DNA of 64,000 bases from Nereocystis luetkeana (GCA_031213475.1 JARUPZ010000013.1:8331338-8395337), one strand, 5' to 3'; positions 11,901 through 22,815 are shown, counted from the stretch's first letter. The notes: generated from the sequence alone by a model not told the origin. Program-made: numbers and translations.

Positions 11901-14900
11901 ACAGACAGGACCCGTAGTTCCTGATTGTAGTACCGATTTGAGCATGTATATGAATTTCGAGACCGGTAGTCACCGCTGTCCCCGTAACGCACATCCGTCA
12001 TAATATTGAACTCCAAAGTACCACACAAACGACCTACAGTACGTACTCCGAATTACTACTACTATTGCGCACAAAACGCCTCCGCGCACCTGTTCCCAGT
12101 TCTCGTTGAGTGCGGGCCCCGATTGTCCGAAGCCGTGCAGCACCAAGCATGCGCACAGAGACGCTACGAAACCCACCACCGCGTCTGCCGGAGGGGCAGA
12201 GCGGGCAGCTCCCATGGCTCGCTCGATCTCTTTCCTCATGTCCGCTGTTACCTTCTCCATCTCCTCGTCGCTAGGGCCTGCCCGAAGAAGCATAGACAAG
12301 CAAAAATAAAAAAAAGGAAACAAGAAAGCAAAAAACATGAGCAAAAAAGCATGGAACAAAAAGAGAAAAAAAAAACTGACCGGGGCATGTAAAAAAAAAA
12401 AAGGTATGTACTCCGCTGCCACTGCTGCGAATACACTACAAAAACCAACACGGTGAACAACGATTCTCATACCATCCCATCCCATTACACAGGACTCCAC
12501 TCCCTCGAATGTCCCACGCCGCCTTATCTCGCCCAACTCCCCCCCCTGAAACTCAACCCACCCGACCCTACCCCATCCCATCCTACCTCCGAAGGAAATT
12601 TCGCGACATCCTGGGAGGCAAGGTTACCCGATAAATAATGCGACATGCACCTACGTTTCATCCCAGTCCAGTCCACTCCGCCTCACCCCATCCCGCCCCA
12701 TTTTATCCAACCCTATTCCATGTCATCCCCCACCCCATCCCACATACATTAGTGCCCGCATCATACGCGCCAGGCACAACGCCGGCCCAATATGTAGCGG
12801 CAACCGGCACAACTATATACTCCGCACACTGGCATACTGGCCGTAGCAATCCCATCCGTGCCAAGCGATTTCACTGGCACCACATTATAGAGGGCAGCCG
12901 GCACCATCACTACTCAACCGGCACTACCACTACTCAATCAACCGGCACTATCACTACTCAACCGGCACTACCACTACTCAATCAACCGGCACAATCACTA
13001 CTCAATCAACCGGCACTACCACTACTCAATCAACCGGCACTATCACTACTCAATCGACCGGCACAATCACTACTCAATCGACCGGCACTATCACTACTCA
13101 ATCAACCGGCACTATCACTACTCAATCAACCCGCACTATCACTACTCAATCAACCGGCACTACCACTACTCAATCGACCGGCACTACCACTACTCAATCA
13201 ACCGGCACTATCCCCACCTGAAAGGCCGGCCTTGGCTCTGTCTGCGACGTGGCCCACGCCGAGAGCCTTGGTGAGGGAGTCCACGGCGCCCTGCGCCTCT
13301 CCCTTGGCCTCCTCGTCCGCCGTCTCGTCGACCGCTCTCCTGAGAGCCGGCAGCAACATGGGGATGAAGGGGGCCACGTCCTCCGCCTCCGTCACCAGCT
13401 TGCACATGTTGCCGATAACCTGGCGATATCATGGCGACACAACAGCAGTGTCACGTCGTTAACGGCCCGATAAAAGACAAGAGCAGTATTTATTAATAGT
13501 ACCAACAGGTCGACAAAAAAAGGCGTGTTGATGGAGGGGGGGGCAAAGTCGCGATGAACGCAGCCAAATACTCGCGCTTCCGTCACTATAAATAGCTCGA
13601 ATATGTTGCCGAAAACCGATAGCCCAGTAGTATATTACAGTAGTAACATAGTACTGCAGCATGACGTGAAATATATATATATGTACCAAAGAGCATAACT
13701 GGAGCAGTGTTAGTATTCAAAAACAGTCAACAAAAACCAAAACGGCGTGTTGATCGAGAGAGGGGTGGAAGGGGGGCAGCGTCGGGATGGAGAAGGGAGC
13801 CACACGCTCCGCACATGTTGCCGACAACCTGACCAGACGAAACCGAACACAAAACAAAAACACGGCCGAGCCAAGACGCACCATCCCAGCCTTGCGGTGC
13901 ATGTTGCTCTGCCGGCTCTTGAGACACTTGCTCAGCAGCGGCGCGATAACGGAGAGGGTGGCGCGGTCGACGCGGATGACGAAGGTGGTCGCGAGTAGAG
14001 CGTCCAGCGTGCTCTCCGTCTCCTCGGGCTTGGCGATAACTCTCACCAGACGGTCGACCTGTCGTTGTTTCAAGACAAAAGACGCGTCACATCGCAGACA
14101 GGATAAAAATAAGCACAGCAGTATGATGGGCAGATATGGCGTGTGAACAGAGGGGGGGTCGTAAACACTTTACCATCCTGGCCGATAGAATAAGGTCCGC
14201 TTGGTCTTCATGTTGACGTCTAAACGGTTATTATAATCGAGACCAGAGCGGTAGCTGGTTTTTGAGTCCATCGTGGGATATGATGAGCATATATATAGCC
14301 CCCGTCCCCTCGAAAGAGCGGTGGATGATGTTCGCAGTTTTGCAGCTAATACAGATGATACACCAGGCAGTACAACCAAAAAAGCGTCCACATACTCACG
14401 AGAGGCTCGATGTCGGGGTTTCCAATGCAGGCGCATGCCGCGAGGAGGGCGTGCTTCGAGGACGCCTGGACCTCGCGCTTTGTATCCCAAATCTGGAGCA
14501 AAACATGGGACGAACGGAGGGGAAGGGCAAGGGGTATATATATAGAGAGAGCGACACGAAGGGGTGGAAGGAGGTCAGCGTTCAGACTCTCGCCCGTCAA
14601 AGCGGACGGAACAAATTGACAACCATTTGGGACGTGAAAGAGCGTCATGATAATAACTACTGTAGGGTGCGACTGTGACATGGCTGAACGCACGTAACGG
14701 GTGTACCAACACTCCAGAGCAAGCCAACGTAACGCAAAGGAAGAAATCAACGAGACGGCCGAGGTAAATAAACCGACGTAACGCCAACACAAATGAAAAC
14801 CGACGCAACGAACGCCAAAACAAACAACGTAACCCCAAAGTGAAATACCAACACCGACGAAACGAACTACGCCAAAAATAAGGACACAACCGGTACGGAA

Positions 14901-17900
14901 ACCAACGGATTGAAAAAAAGACAGACGAAACGAGGACTGGCGGACGGACGCACCTGGTGCGAGACGACGGGTACGATCTCGGGCAGCGCCAGCGCCACTT
15001 GGGCAGGCGAGCTCTCGGCCAGGATGGCCATCACCTCCAGCGCGCCCGCCTTTATCCTCCACCGATCGCTCTCCACCGCCCTCGTGATCTCGGGCAGGAC
15101 AACCCTCACCGCGTGCGGGTTGAGCGCGCGCGCGATCGCCGCCCCGGCCTCCGCCGCGGCCGCCCTGACCGGCGCCGCCTGCGACCCGTTCGCGACAAGC
15201 ACCAGCGGCAGCAGCGCCACCACGTACGGCTCCCCGCCGGCTCCGGCAAGCTGACACATGGCGTGGACCGCGAGCAGGGCGCCCTCACGAGCCGCGGGCG
15301 CGCTCCCCTCGACGAGGAACTCCCTCAGCTGGGCCTCCACCCAGGGGGCCTCCGCGTTCGACGCGGCGATGAACTTCGCCACGGCCACCGCCGCTCTTCG
15401 TCTCTCCGACGCGTCCCCCGCGTCGCCCAGAACGCCGCACCGCTCCGCGATGGCCTGCAGCCGCTCCCCGTCGTCCATGGCCCTGATGACCGCATCAGAG
15501 GGCGCCGCGATGTCGCCGCTGGCGACCTTCGCCGCGTTGCGCACCCACGCCGTCAGCTTGGGGCCAGCGGCGCTGGCCGCCTTCGCTACCGCGGCGGCAG
15601 CCGCGACGGTGGTAACCGCCGGCTTCGGCGGCGAAGCCGCCGCAGCCTTCGGCCGCGTCACTCGCAACGGCGTAGGCGCGGCCACCGGGGCCGGGGGCGG
15701 CACCAGGTCAGCGTTAACCTCCATAAAGAGGCGCGTTGATCGGGTCTTCATGGCCTTGTTCTCGGTGTCGCGGGTGGCCTCGGCGGCCTTCCTGGCGGCT
15801 ACGGCGGCGGGGGTTTTCGAGGCAATGACGGCGTTCTTGTCCGAGGCCGGGGGTAGGGGGGGCGCAGTCGACGCCGCAACGGCGGCCGTGTTGGAGGTGA
15901 ACTCCTTGAGGGCGGCCAGCGCGCCGCGGCGGTCTCCAGCGGCCTCGCGGACCTCGGAGAGACGGATGCGGAGGGGGCGCGAGCGGCCGTAGTTTCCCTT
16001 GGTTTCCGCGATGTTCACGCACTTGCTGAGAGCCTCCGCGAGGGCTTTGTTGTCGTTGCCCGTCTCGAGGAATTCCACGAGAGCGCGCCATGCCTTCGGG
16101 TTTTCCGGCGCTACCTGCGGAATCGGCATCAAGAGTGCATGGTGGCGGTTAGTCGAGAAATATCGTCGGTTTTACCGTGTGTAGCGAGCGGAGGGGTGGG
16201 GAGGGAGCGCGGGGGGGGGGGGCCCACTCTAAACACACAACATAGGACGACAAGGTACAGGGGGGGGGTAAAAGCAGACGGGACAAACTCCCAAAAAAGA
16301 TCGTAGCTCGAGATCGGGGGTTGGAGGGAGCTTACCGCAGAATATACCTGATATACAGAATACACTACTGACCCAGATACCACGTATCTGGTACAAGGTA
16401 CGTATGTCTTATTAATATTAATAGCAGTATACCTGGTATGGGATACGGGTGCACCCAGTAGGCAAAGTTTAATTTTATTCTGTCCCATAATATAAGCACT
16501 GGTTTTACACTAATTGTTCAACTACGCGGTGATGTTTTTCCGAGACAACAGTGGTACACCGTTTCCATCTCCCCTATCGACAAGGATGCATGCAACCCGC
16601 CCACGCTATCATCATACGTCGCACAAACACAAGTTCACATCTGCCGGACAGAATATACCTACCAGACTGCATGTACCAGGTTCACCTACTGTACACACGG
16701 GTATTTATATTAGTAATAGTCGCTGTTCTAGAGAGAGTGCAGCAGCAAGAAAGAACAAGCGCCGGCTTCTACTACTAATAGTATAGCGTCACGTTCGATG
16801 TTTACCGACGCTAAACTCTTCACACAATTTGAAAAAGTCGGAGGACCAAGGAAGTCCCAACACGGGCCCTTCAACAAATACCCCTGGTCATGTGGTGACA
16901 AATCAATCATGCCACATGCACACCAGGTCAAACTGCACGTGAATGTCACAACGCTACTGCGAGACTACTGAGAGACGAACTGCTGTTGCCTGGGACTGCT
17001 ACTGCTGTTGTTCAGTTGTTCAAGATCAACCACAGCAGTGCCAAGAACGCTATTGGCAGTCAAGACGAGCCATCACACAACATAAAAAAAAAGAACACCA
17101 TTATCTTCGACGGAAATGTAAGGGGCGTTTGGTCTTCATATACAACCCTGAACGCTGTTTACACTTCCATCCGCAGCAGTGGTGCAGGAGTACCAGATGA
17201 ACTATCGGTACATACAGCAGTAGATGGATCATGTACCACTGGTACACACGGCTGTCCACAGAGGTGCGAGGAGTTCCATTTATTGCCATACTTCCTGTAG
17301 GTCAAATGCTGCTGCCTGTGCTGCCCACGAATTTTGCACTAATCCTCGTTTCGAATGAACATCATACATCAAAATCGAACGCTGCTGCTGCTGCTGACTC
17401 CTGTGTCAAATATCGCAACTCCTCATCCAGGTGACAAGCTGCGCCAGAACAAGCACGCCAGAACAAGCACACCAGAACAAGCAGCACCAAGACCAGCACC
17501 AGGAGCAGCAGCTCGGCGACAGAATAGACTTGCCACAATACGTACGAGTAGTGTAAATATGACCCTGTCCGGAAAAGCACGGAGTGATTGCATACGAATT
17601 ACAGCACCAAGATCGCCCTTACATTTCGAGACAAAAGTAGTACTCCGTAGTATTAACGTGTTAACCGCACGAGACTGCCACCAGCGTACGTCGGGGATAC
17701 CAGGTAAAAGGCTGTGAAACTTGTCGCAACTTCTAATTTTTCAGTCATGCATAAAGAACATTGCACACCCCGCCACCTCTCCACAGCACAGCAGCCGCAG
17801 CAGCATCTGCCGCTCGTGTATGTACCAGACAGAGATTAGATAGACGACATCGAACACACGGCACCCAAAACAACCACGGCGGTGACACCAGCGGCACCGT

Positions 17901-18013
17901 CATCTCACCTTCGTGGCCTCGTGCAATCTCTGCGAGGCGATAGTTCGGTCACCCGCCGCGATCGCCGCTTTTCCTTCCAACAGCAAACCGCCCACTGCCG
18001 GCTTAGACTCCAT
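2912..18013 (-). CDS. eEF3: Elongation factor 3 (eEF3)-type ABC ATPase with N-terminal TPR extension, 17 exons
   Basis: eEF3 is a ribosome-bound ATPase that helps release tRNA from the E site during cytosolic translation. My model joins 17009 bases-spanning exons in transcription order: 17909-18013, 14954-16114, 14400-14492, 13882-14058, 13218-13419, 12090-12277, 11089-11291, 9748-9877, 9264-9452, 8353-8573, 7580-7844, 6985-7115, 5963-6121, 5285-5486, 4663-4893, 3738-3899, 2912-3022 (ranges given low-high, read on the minus strand). They sum to 3930 nt, 1309 residues plus TGA. Every intron is GT-AG and every junction keeps frame. Domain order: TPR-like 1-110, Ala/Pro/Lys linker 111-250, HEAT 250-675, ABC1 679-890, ABC2 with chromodomain-like insert 890-1219, charged tail. 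Family members are usually near 1050 residues, so about 250 are extra. The ATG at 18013 has a strong context (GCCATGG) and the frame is closed by a TGA 30 nt upstream; a further 5' exon spliced to the AG just upstream is possible. Function is very likely; exact 5' end is less sure. Confidence 0.5.
3165..3255. mobile_element. MITE family B (piggyBac-like), eEF3 intron 16, diverged
   Basis: CCCTTTCAGGACTGCAGTCC opens the element and GTTTGTCCCGAAAACGG lies near the right end. The right arm is eroded. Family B copies are about 95-115 bp with arms CCCTTTTAGGACTGCAGTCC around GTTTTGGGGAC. Confidence 0.5.
3561..3656 (-). repeat. Dispersed repeat R7 (C/G-run bordered), eEF3 intron 16
   Basis: The inverse of the R7 consensus: ATGGCCGTATTCGTATAACC, ATAGACCTTCTCGC, CAATGCCGGGACGGAG, TTTTCACCGACCAG. 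It is bordered by a G run on the left and GGGA repeats on the right. Confidence 0.5.
3984..4086 (+). mobile_element. MITE family A (TA target), eEF3 intron 15
   Basis: About 103 bp with terminal inverted repeats TTACGGGGG...CCCCCGTAA and an asymmetric AT-rich core. TA flanks both ends. Forward orientation is defined by the core ACCTATGG...ATATTTGGTCC. The left end has a small deletion (GGGGGGCTAG). Confidence 0.5.
4434..4552. mobile_element. MITE family B, eEF3 intron 15
   Basis: The left arm carries GAAGTCCCGTTTTGGGGAC and the right ends CAGTCCTAAAAAGGGTT. It is slightly longer than other copies because a TTGTCCCCAATATTCCCCC segment is duplicated. Confidence 0.5.
5034..5270 (+). repeat. CAG/CAA-rich triplet tract in eEF3 intron 14
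   Basis: An interrupted CAG run (CAGCAGCAAACAGCAGC type) lies just downstream of the donor of exon 14 (5284). On the transcribed strand it reads as CTG/TTG. Long reading frames across it encode only Q, S or L/C runs and are not genes. Confidence 0.5.
6857..6959 (-). mobile_element. MITE family A, eEF3 intron 12
   Basis: TTACGGGGGACTATAG at the left end and CTATGGCCCCCCGTAA at the right. The core orientation is reversed (ACCAAATATTG first). It sits just downstream of exon 12. Confidence 0.5.
8967..9071 (+). mobile_element. MITE family A, eEF3 intron 9
   Basis: TTACGGGGGACCGTAG to CTATGGTCCCCCGTAA with a forward core. It lies in the intron between the two exons carrying the ABC1 signature and Walker B. 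Confidence 0.5.
10073..10177 (-). mobile_element. MITE family A, eEF3 intron 7
   Basis: TTACGGGGGACCACAG to CTATGATCCTCCGTA with a reversed core. The right end carries several substitutions. Confidence 0.5.
10389..10484. mobile_element. MITE family B, eEF3 intron 7
   Basis: CCCTTGCAGGACCGCAGAG at the left and GGGACTGCAGTCTTAAAAAG at the right. The TTAA flanks have mutated. Confidence 0.5.
11318..11465 (+). repeat. Dispersed repeat R8 (G-run headed), eEF3 intron 6
   Basis: A G run, then TACTTGCTCACTTGTCGC, TTGCCTTGGTCATATCATG, CGCTTCGGAGACGGAGCAC and TACTCCTAATAGAGACACC. Same order as 61182 and 62560, and inverted at 21255. Confidence 0.5.
11532..11636. mobile_element. MITE family B, eEF3 intron 6
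   Basis: TTAA then CCCTTTTAGCACTCCAGTCC on the left; CTGCAGTCCTACAAGGG then TTAA on the right. TTAA at both ends is the target duplication of piggyBac-type elements. Confidence 0.5.
12898..13212 (+). repeat. 24-bp minisatellite in eEF3 intron 5, touching the splice donor
   Basis: About 13 units of ACCGGCACTATCACTACTCAATCA, with variants, are tandemly arranged. The array ends about five bases from the donor GT of exon 5 (13217-13216), so the transcribed intron begins with the array complement almost at once. Confidence 0.5.
13505..13625 (-). pseudogene. Second, more decayed duplicate of eEF3 exon 5
   Basis: The segment GATGAACGCAGCCA to ATGTTGCCGAAAACCGATAG aligns with the 5' part of exon 5 at 13355-13425. 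The adjoining GGCGTGTTGAT block recurs at 13745, so the duplicated unit includes intron sequence. The acceptor AG is lost here (TCG). With the copy at 13727-13831 this makes three tandem versions of one exon. Confidence 0.5.
13727..13831 (-). pseudogene. Duplicate of eEF3 exon 5 start, inside intron 4, with intact acceptor
   Basis: On the minus strand, CAG at 13829-13831 is followed by GTTGTCGGCAACATGTGC, encoding VVGNMC. This closely copies the start of the real exon 5 at 13419 (VIGNMC after the same CAG). Similarity fades after about 60 bases. The frame runs 33 codons to a TGA at 13727, so inclusion would truncate the protein before both ATPase domains. It may be a fossil or a poison-type exon. 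Confidence 0.5.
15890..18013 (-). other. TPR-like N-terminal segment of the eEF3 gene (exon 1 and start of exon 2)
   Basis: Exon 1 (17909-18013) encodes 35 residues ending [15 protein letters not shown] and joins in phase 0 to exon 2, which opens [15 protein letters not shown]. Read together they give helix-turn-helix units of TPR type: small residues and G/D turns at AAIAAGDRT, then [16 protein letters not shown] with [14 protein letters not shown], then [21 protein letters not shown]. About three motifs are visible in residues 9-110. TPRs normally bind peptides or other proteins. Canonical eEF3 starts directly with HEAT repeats, so this segment is an addition. Since TPR and HEAT coding share the uninterrupted 1161-nt exon 14954-16114, the fusion does not depend on splice prediction. 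Confidence 0.5.
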
Positions 18014-18278
18014 GGCCGTTCCCGTTGTCGCCTGCTCCGCCTGTCATCACGTAATTTTACATCAAATCATCATCATCATCATCATTTGAGCATTTGCACC
18101 AGATATCGAACGCAACGAACATACGCTGTACAGGTAGTACCTCGGGTAGATCTTACGATCTAAATCATTGACAGTATCTACATCATCTAGATGCCTAAGG
18201 CCACTTCTTACAAGCTGGTTTCCCATCGGTTATTTTTCCGACTATTTTTCCGACTGGATTGTGAATAGCCACCCTTCT

Positions 18279-18374
18279 TAACCCCTTCACTACCGCAGTC
18301 CCGATTTGGGGACAGACCAGTCTAATTACAAGTGAATTGTCCCCAAAACGGGACTGCGGTCCTAAAAGGGTTAA
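18279..18374. mobile_element. MITE family B, intergenic, well preserved
   Basis: TTAA then CCCCTTCACTACCGCAGTCC; CGGTCCTAAAAGGG then TTAA. Inner arms GATTTGGGGACAGACC and ATTGTCCCCAAAACGG pair with each other. It is the clearest example of the TTAA flanks. Confidence 0.5.
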
Positions 18375-18619
18375 CCTGCCGCCATCATGGGATGCACAGG
18401 ATCTGTACAGCACAGTATAGATCCAAACATAGGAAGATGTCCTATTACTGTCATGCGGGCTGTGCGGCTTCCCCCCGACAAAGTGAGCTAGACCATACAG
18501 ATCATACAGATCAGGGGTATATGATATATCTGCCTTCAAAGATCTAGATAATGATCTGTACATGATCTGTACATGATTTGTCCGAGGTGGATGAAGCATG
18601 GGGATGATACGTATCCCAC

Positions 18620-18662
18620 TCTCATTCCAAGTGAATTGTCACCAAAAACGAGCAGCAATCTA
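18620..18662. mobile_element. MITE family B, partial
   Basis: Only the central-right part (CATTCCAAGTGAATTGTC, ACCAAAAACGAG) remains. Confidence 0.5.
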
Positions 18663-20750
18663 TGTACACGGAAAATAAGAAACACGGGAGGCATTATACT
18701 GACGAACCCATTATCAATACGTGAGAAATCCAGCGAGTCCAGCGAGTAATGAACCCAGCCTGGACCAGCTTCCAACCTGCTTTAAAAATAATACCAGGTA
18801 CATACCAGGTACACAGTAGTATTGATAGTGTGTACCAGGTAGTTACAAGCACGTCGGGTATAGGTGTCGGGTGCTCTATTAATAGTACTCATAGAACACG
18901 TACAACACATCAGTTGTTGTATTCTAGCTCATCATCGCCCAGACAGCCGGTACAATGAACAATGAGTAGTATCTGGTGTACGGGTGAGTAGTGTGTCTGG
19001 TGTACAGAGCGGTGCGTGTGGTTTGCCTGGTACAGAGTACTAGTACTGGTGTGCCTGGGGGAGGAGGCAATCACCTGCTCTGGCACGAGTACAGCGAGCA
19101 GACTGGTGTCCTACTACGCTTACGAGTATACCGCCGTGGTTGTGCAGGGAAATTTTAGGCAACAGCTTGGATCACCGCCATACATATACATACATGCGTG
19201 ATACAAACAGCAGTACCCGCGGTACAGCAGCACAACGTAGCACAACATACCAGGAGCCAGGTAGCGGTAGTAGATACAGCAAGCACCAGAGAATAAACAG
19301 ATGGAACAGAAGATAGATGCCACCGATAGTCAGGGCCGGAGTCCAATACACACGATGCGGAGGATATAAGTTGCGTCTGTTCCGCTTCGAGACCCAATAC
19401 ACGTCACGCCACAAGCAAATTACGAGAAAACATATACCAGGTGCCTGGTAGCTGATACCGGATGGACAACACAGAACAGCAGTATTTAATATACCAGGTA
19501 AAGAACACTCTGCCCTGCTTTTGATCTGCCCACTGATGCGCTGACCAACGCCGATGCTACTCATCAGAGCAGCTCTACGCTGTGAGCCTCTGGCGAAAAA
19601 ACGCATGATATGTATGGACGCCACAGAACGGAAAACAGTGTGGCATACCAAAACGTAGACCACGGTTGTCGGAACTAACGCATTGCCTTGTCGGCTGAAT
19701 GGTGAATGGATGGGGAAGTGAGTATGTGGTGTCTGCAAAATTATCTCCAATCACGAACGGCTGGCTGGCTGGCTGGCAGGCTTGGGTGCTCCGAAAACAT
19801 AATATAACCACAAACTATTTTGAAAAAAAAAAACGAACCAAAAAAAGCAAGAGGCAACGGCTACCCCGGAAGCAGCGCGGCAAACCAACGAGAGTCGGAT
19901 CACGTGGCTACTGTGGATACAGGGCGCGCCAGGGCGTCTGATCGCCATCGAGAATTTTTGGGTGGCGATGGGCTCGAGCACCCTCGCCGGGCAGTGAGAA
20001 GCTTCCTCTCACCAGCTCGTAAAAAGCACAGAAAAATGGAACAATGAGAAATTGAATAAATTGCGAACCCAGCCGGTGGCTGTCAAGTCAGCGGATTACA
20101 TGGTCCCCTCGGGTCAAATGCCAACCACCGAGCCCCGCGCCGCGTTACAGGGAACCAACGAGGCACAAAACGAAGCTGGGGGTGTGGGTTGGGGCGTGTT
20201 GCTGGGCTAGTGAGGCTGTGCAAGCAGTGCGTTTGTGGGATGGGAGGACAGCCCAAGGCGATATTTTTTGTTGCACGCTACCTGGTACATACGTACACGC
20301 ACGCACGCAGCGGCAGCACCAGCAGCAGCACCAGCAGCAGCAGTTTGGCCGCAAAGGAACGAAAACGTTAAGTGCGGACGGTCTCGCCACCCGATGCTAT
20401 CACACACCACCCCCACTCACCGTTCCCATCGCTTTCGTGGTGATGTCTAGCCCTAGTCGCGGCCCGAAACGTAGCCACGTAGCTGGTGCTTTAGAGCTTG
20501 TGGGCCTAGAGCGGAGGAAGGGGTGCCGGGGGGGGGTATCCAGGAAAGACCCAGAACGCGTCATCATTCACGCCTCGGTGGGGGGGTTCCATGTGTCGGT
20601 TCGACGAACTCCACTGAAACGGCAATATCTTCGTTGATTGTTCTTTGTTTTACAGTACGAATTTATTTGCCGATTCGCCGCACGCGCATGCTGCCAGCAA
20701 CAACAGTGATACACCGGAAAGGAGAACTTCGAGAGCATGACCGCGAGTAA

Positions 20751-20784
20751 ACCCCTTTCAAGACCGCAGTCCCGTTTTGCTAAT
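20751..20784. mobile_element. MITE family B, left end only
   Basis: CCCCTTTCAAGACCGCAGTCC then CGTTTTG, after which similarity stops. Confidence 0.5.
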
Positions 20785-21254
20785 AGTCTCCATATTTGAA
20801 TAGTACGGATCGATACTGTGCTGTACGATATACCTGGTACGATATATGTCGCAAGATGAGATACTGCTGTTACGAGACACACTACTTATTATTACCAACC
20901 AGGTATTAAATAACAAGTAGATGCCGCATGATTAGTCATCGTGCAGTAGTAGTAGCCGTGCCTCGGGTTACATACGTACCAAGTATAGTGAAATAAATGC
21001 ACAAAAAAAAACATCAGTCACGTTGTGTCAGTTCTCTCCCGATCGGTCGATACTCGAATTTGCAAACTGCGTCATGCAATGTCCGCGCGTTTGTTACGTC
21101 GTACGCGCCTCACCCGGTGTGTTTTACTTGTGGTGATGGTGTGCTGACACCCCGCCCATACTTCCCGGGGGGGCCGAATCTGAAAAAAAAAAAGACGTTT
21201 GGTCCACGAGTTATTTTGTGTTTCTGCCCGTGAGCGCCCAACTAACTGCTGAAT

Positions 21255-21395
21255 CATGATGGTATGTATCTCCATTAGGAATAGGAACGGTGTGCTCCGT
21301 CTCGAAAGGGATGCGTCGTCGATGGTAAAATGACCAAGACAAGAAACAAATGAGACACCCTCCCCCACCCCACTGCCCCCCCCTACACGATACCA
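21255..21395 (-). repeat. R8 repeat
   Basis: ATCTCCATTAGGAATAGG, GTGCTCCGTCTCGAAAGGG, GATGGTAAAATGACCAAG, ending in a C-rich run. Confidence 0.5.
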
Positions 21396-21719
21396 GGTAT
21401 ATAGGTTGGGCTGGCCGGCCGTTGGCGACGACACTGTAAAACATGCCGCTCACTATACTTGAGCTATAGACTAGCAGGCAGGGTGGTACTGTTTATATTT
21501 TATTTTACTTTCTTTTGGCGGTCGGTTACAGCTGTGGCGATCGAGTTGGATCATTTGTGCGGGGTAGAGAACATTTACTCCGCACAAGGAGAATGATCGT
21601 ACCCCGCAGTATGTGTTTATGGTAAGGCACACCCAAGAGGCAGTTAGGGCCGTTCCTAACAAACAAACAAAAAACACTAATCGTGAGGTTTTTTCGAGTC
21701 TTTTCGCGGATCGTGGTCC

Positions 21720-22815
21720 GCGGCCCGCGGGTCGTGGTCCGCGGCCCGCGGGTCGAGTGACAGGGTGTTAAAAATGTCACGGGTCGGGTCGGGTCGGGTC
21801 TGTTCAGGTTAGTATTCAAAATCTCAAGGGCCGGGCCGCGTTGAGTCAAGAGGTTTTCAAATCTCGCGGATCGGGTCACGTCGGGTCAAGAGTTTTTCAA
21901 ATCTCATGGGTCGGGTCGGGTCAGAATGGGAAATTTTCAAATCACGCGGGTCGGGCCAGGTCGGGTCAAGATTAGGTGATGAAAAGCTCAAAAGGGTCGG
22001 GTCAGGTCATGACCCGCGAGAAATGAGTCTCACTCGCCGGTCCGGCCACTATGAGCTGTTTCTTGCTGACCTGCGGGTCGGACCCGTGCATCCGGCTCGC
22101 GAACCCGACACTTGAACACTTCCCGCTTTCTTACCCACAGTCTCTTCTCTCATGCCAAAAAATACTCTATATTACTCCTCTGGTATCTCTTATCACATTC
22201 GACCATAAAAACACCGCCAAAATAATCCATGTACGCATGCCTGCATCCATCCATACAGCAATGCCACATATCGCTGCGGGGCACAAAAACGAATAGTAAA
22301 CTTCTTTTGAAGCGTTAACCCACCGGCCGGATCCGGGGGTCGAACCTGCGGGTCAAGATATATGGTATCGCGGGCCACAAGGTGACCCGACCCATATAAT
22401 TCCCGTGTCCCACGGGTCAATCGGAAGGTGCTGGCGAGTCGGGTCAGGAGCTTTTGAATCTCGCTGGTCGGGTCGAGTCGGATCAGGGGATTTTCAAATC
22501 TCGCGGGCCGGGACCCGACCCATATAATTCCCGTGTCCCACGGGTCAATCGGAAGGTGCTGGCGAGTCGGGTCAGGAGCTTTTGAATCTCGCTGGTCGGG
22601 TCGAGTCGGATCAGGGGATTTTCAAATCTCGCGGGCCGGGTCCGGCCGGTCTGCCGCTTTTCATTTCTCTCGGGTCGGGTTGGGTCGGATCAGGAGGCTT
22701 TGAAAATCTCGCGGGTCACAGGTCGGGTCAAGTCAACACGCCTCAAATTTTTCGCGGGTCGGGTCGGGTCAGGTGACCCGGCCCGACCCGACTCGACCCG
22801 TGAAGTCTAACCTGA
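21720..22815 (+). repeat. Degenerate GGGTCGGGTC satellite-like region
   Basis: Many CGGGTCGGGTC, CGCGGGTCGGG and TTTTCAAATCTCGCGGG units, with inverted GACCCGACCC units at the right end (22770-22800). No reading frame in it looks real. Confidence 0.5.
22384..22639 (+). repeat. 128-bp tandem duplication inside the GGGTC region
   Basis: GACCCGACCCATATAATTCC starts at 22384 and again at 22512; the two units look identical by eye, so this is a very recent duplication. Confidence 0.5.

Larger units (their letters stand above)
11183..15470 (-). other. HEAT-repeat domain of eEF3
   Basis: Residues about 250-675, spread over exons 2 to 7. Characteristic stretches include [16 protein letters not shown], the [15 protein letters not shown] segment across exon 3, and [20 protein letters not shown] in exon 4. 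The segment [20 protein letters not shown] opens exon 5. These follow the order of the eEF3 HEAT domain, which contacts the ribosomal head. The linker before it (residues 111-250) is rich in Ala, Pro and Lys and has no visible domain. Confidence 0.5.
18375..21700. other. Intergenic, no gene recognised
   Basis: Apart from the fragments listed, this stretch holds many TACCWGGTA motifs, GATCTGTACAT repeats near 18545 and a CAG tract at 20306-20345. No convincing coding region is seen on either strand. Confidence 0.5.

Noticed and set aside
12898-13212. CRISPR array
   Set aside because: Units are head to tail without spacers, the DNA is eukaryotic, and no cas genes are present.
12638-13462. 274-codon plus-strand frame opposite eEF3 exon 5
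   Set aside because: Mostly the 24-bp minisatellite plus the antisense of a well-supported exon.
14957-15992. Plus-strand frames of 244-260 codons opposite eEF3 exon 2
   Set aside because: Antisense shadows of a GC-rich coding exon; composition is Arg/Gly or Ala/Ser-rich with no domain.
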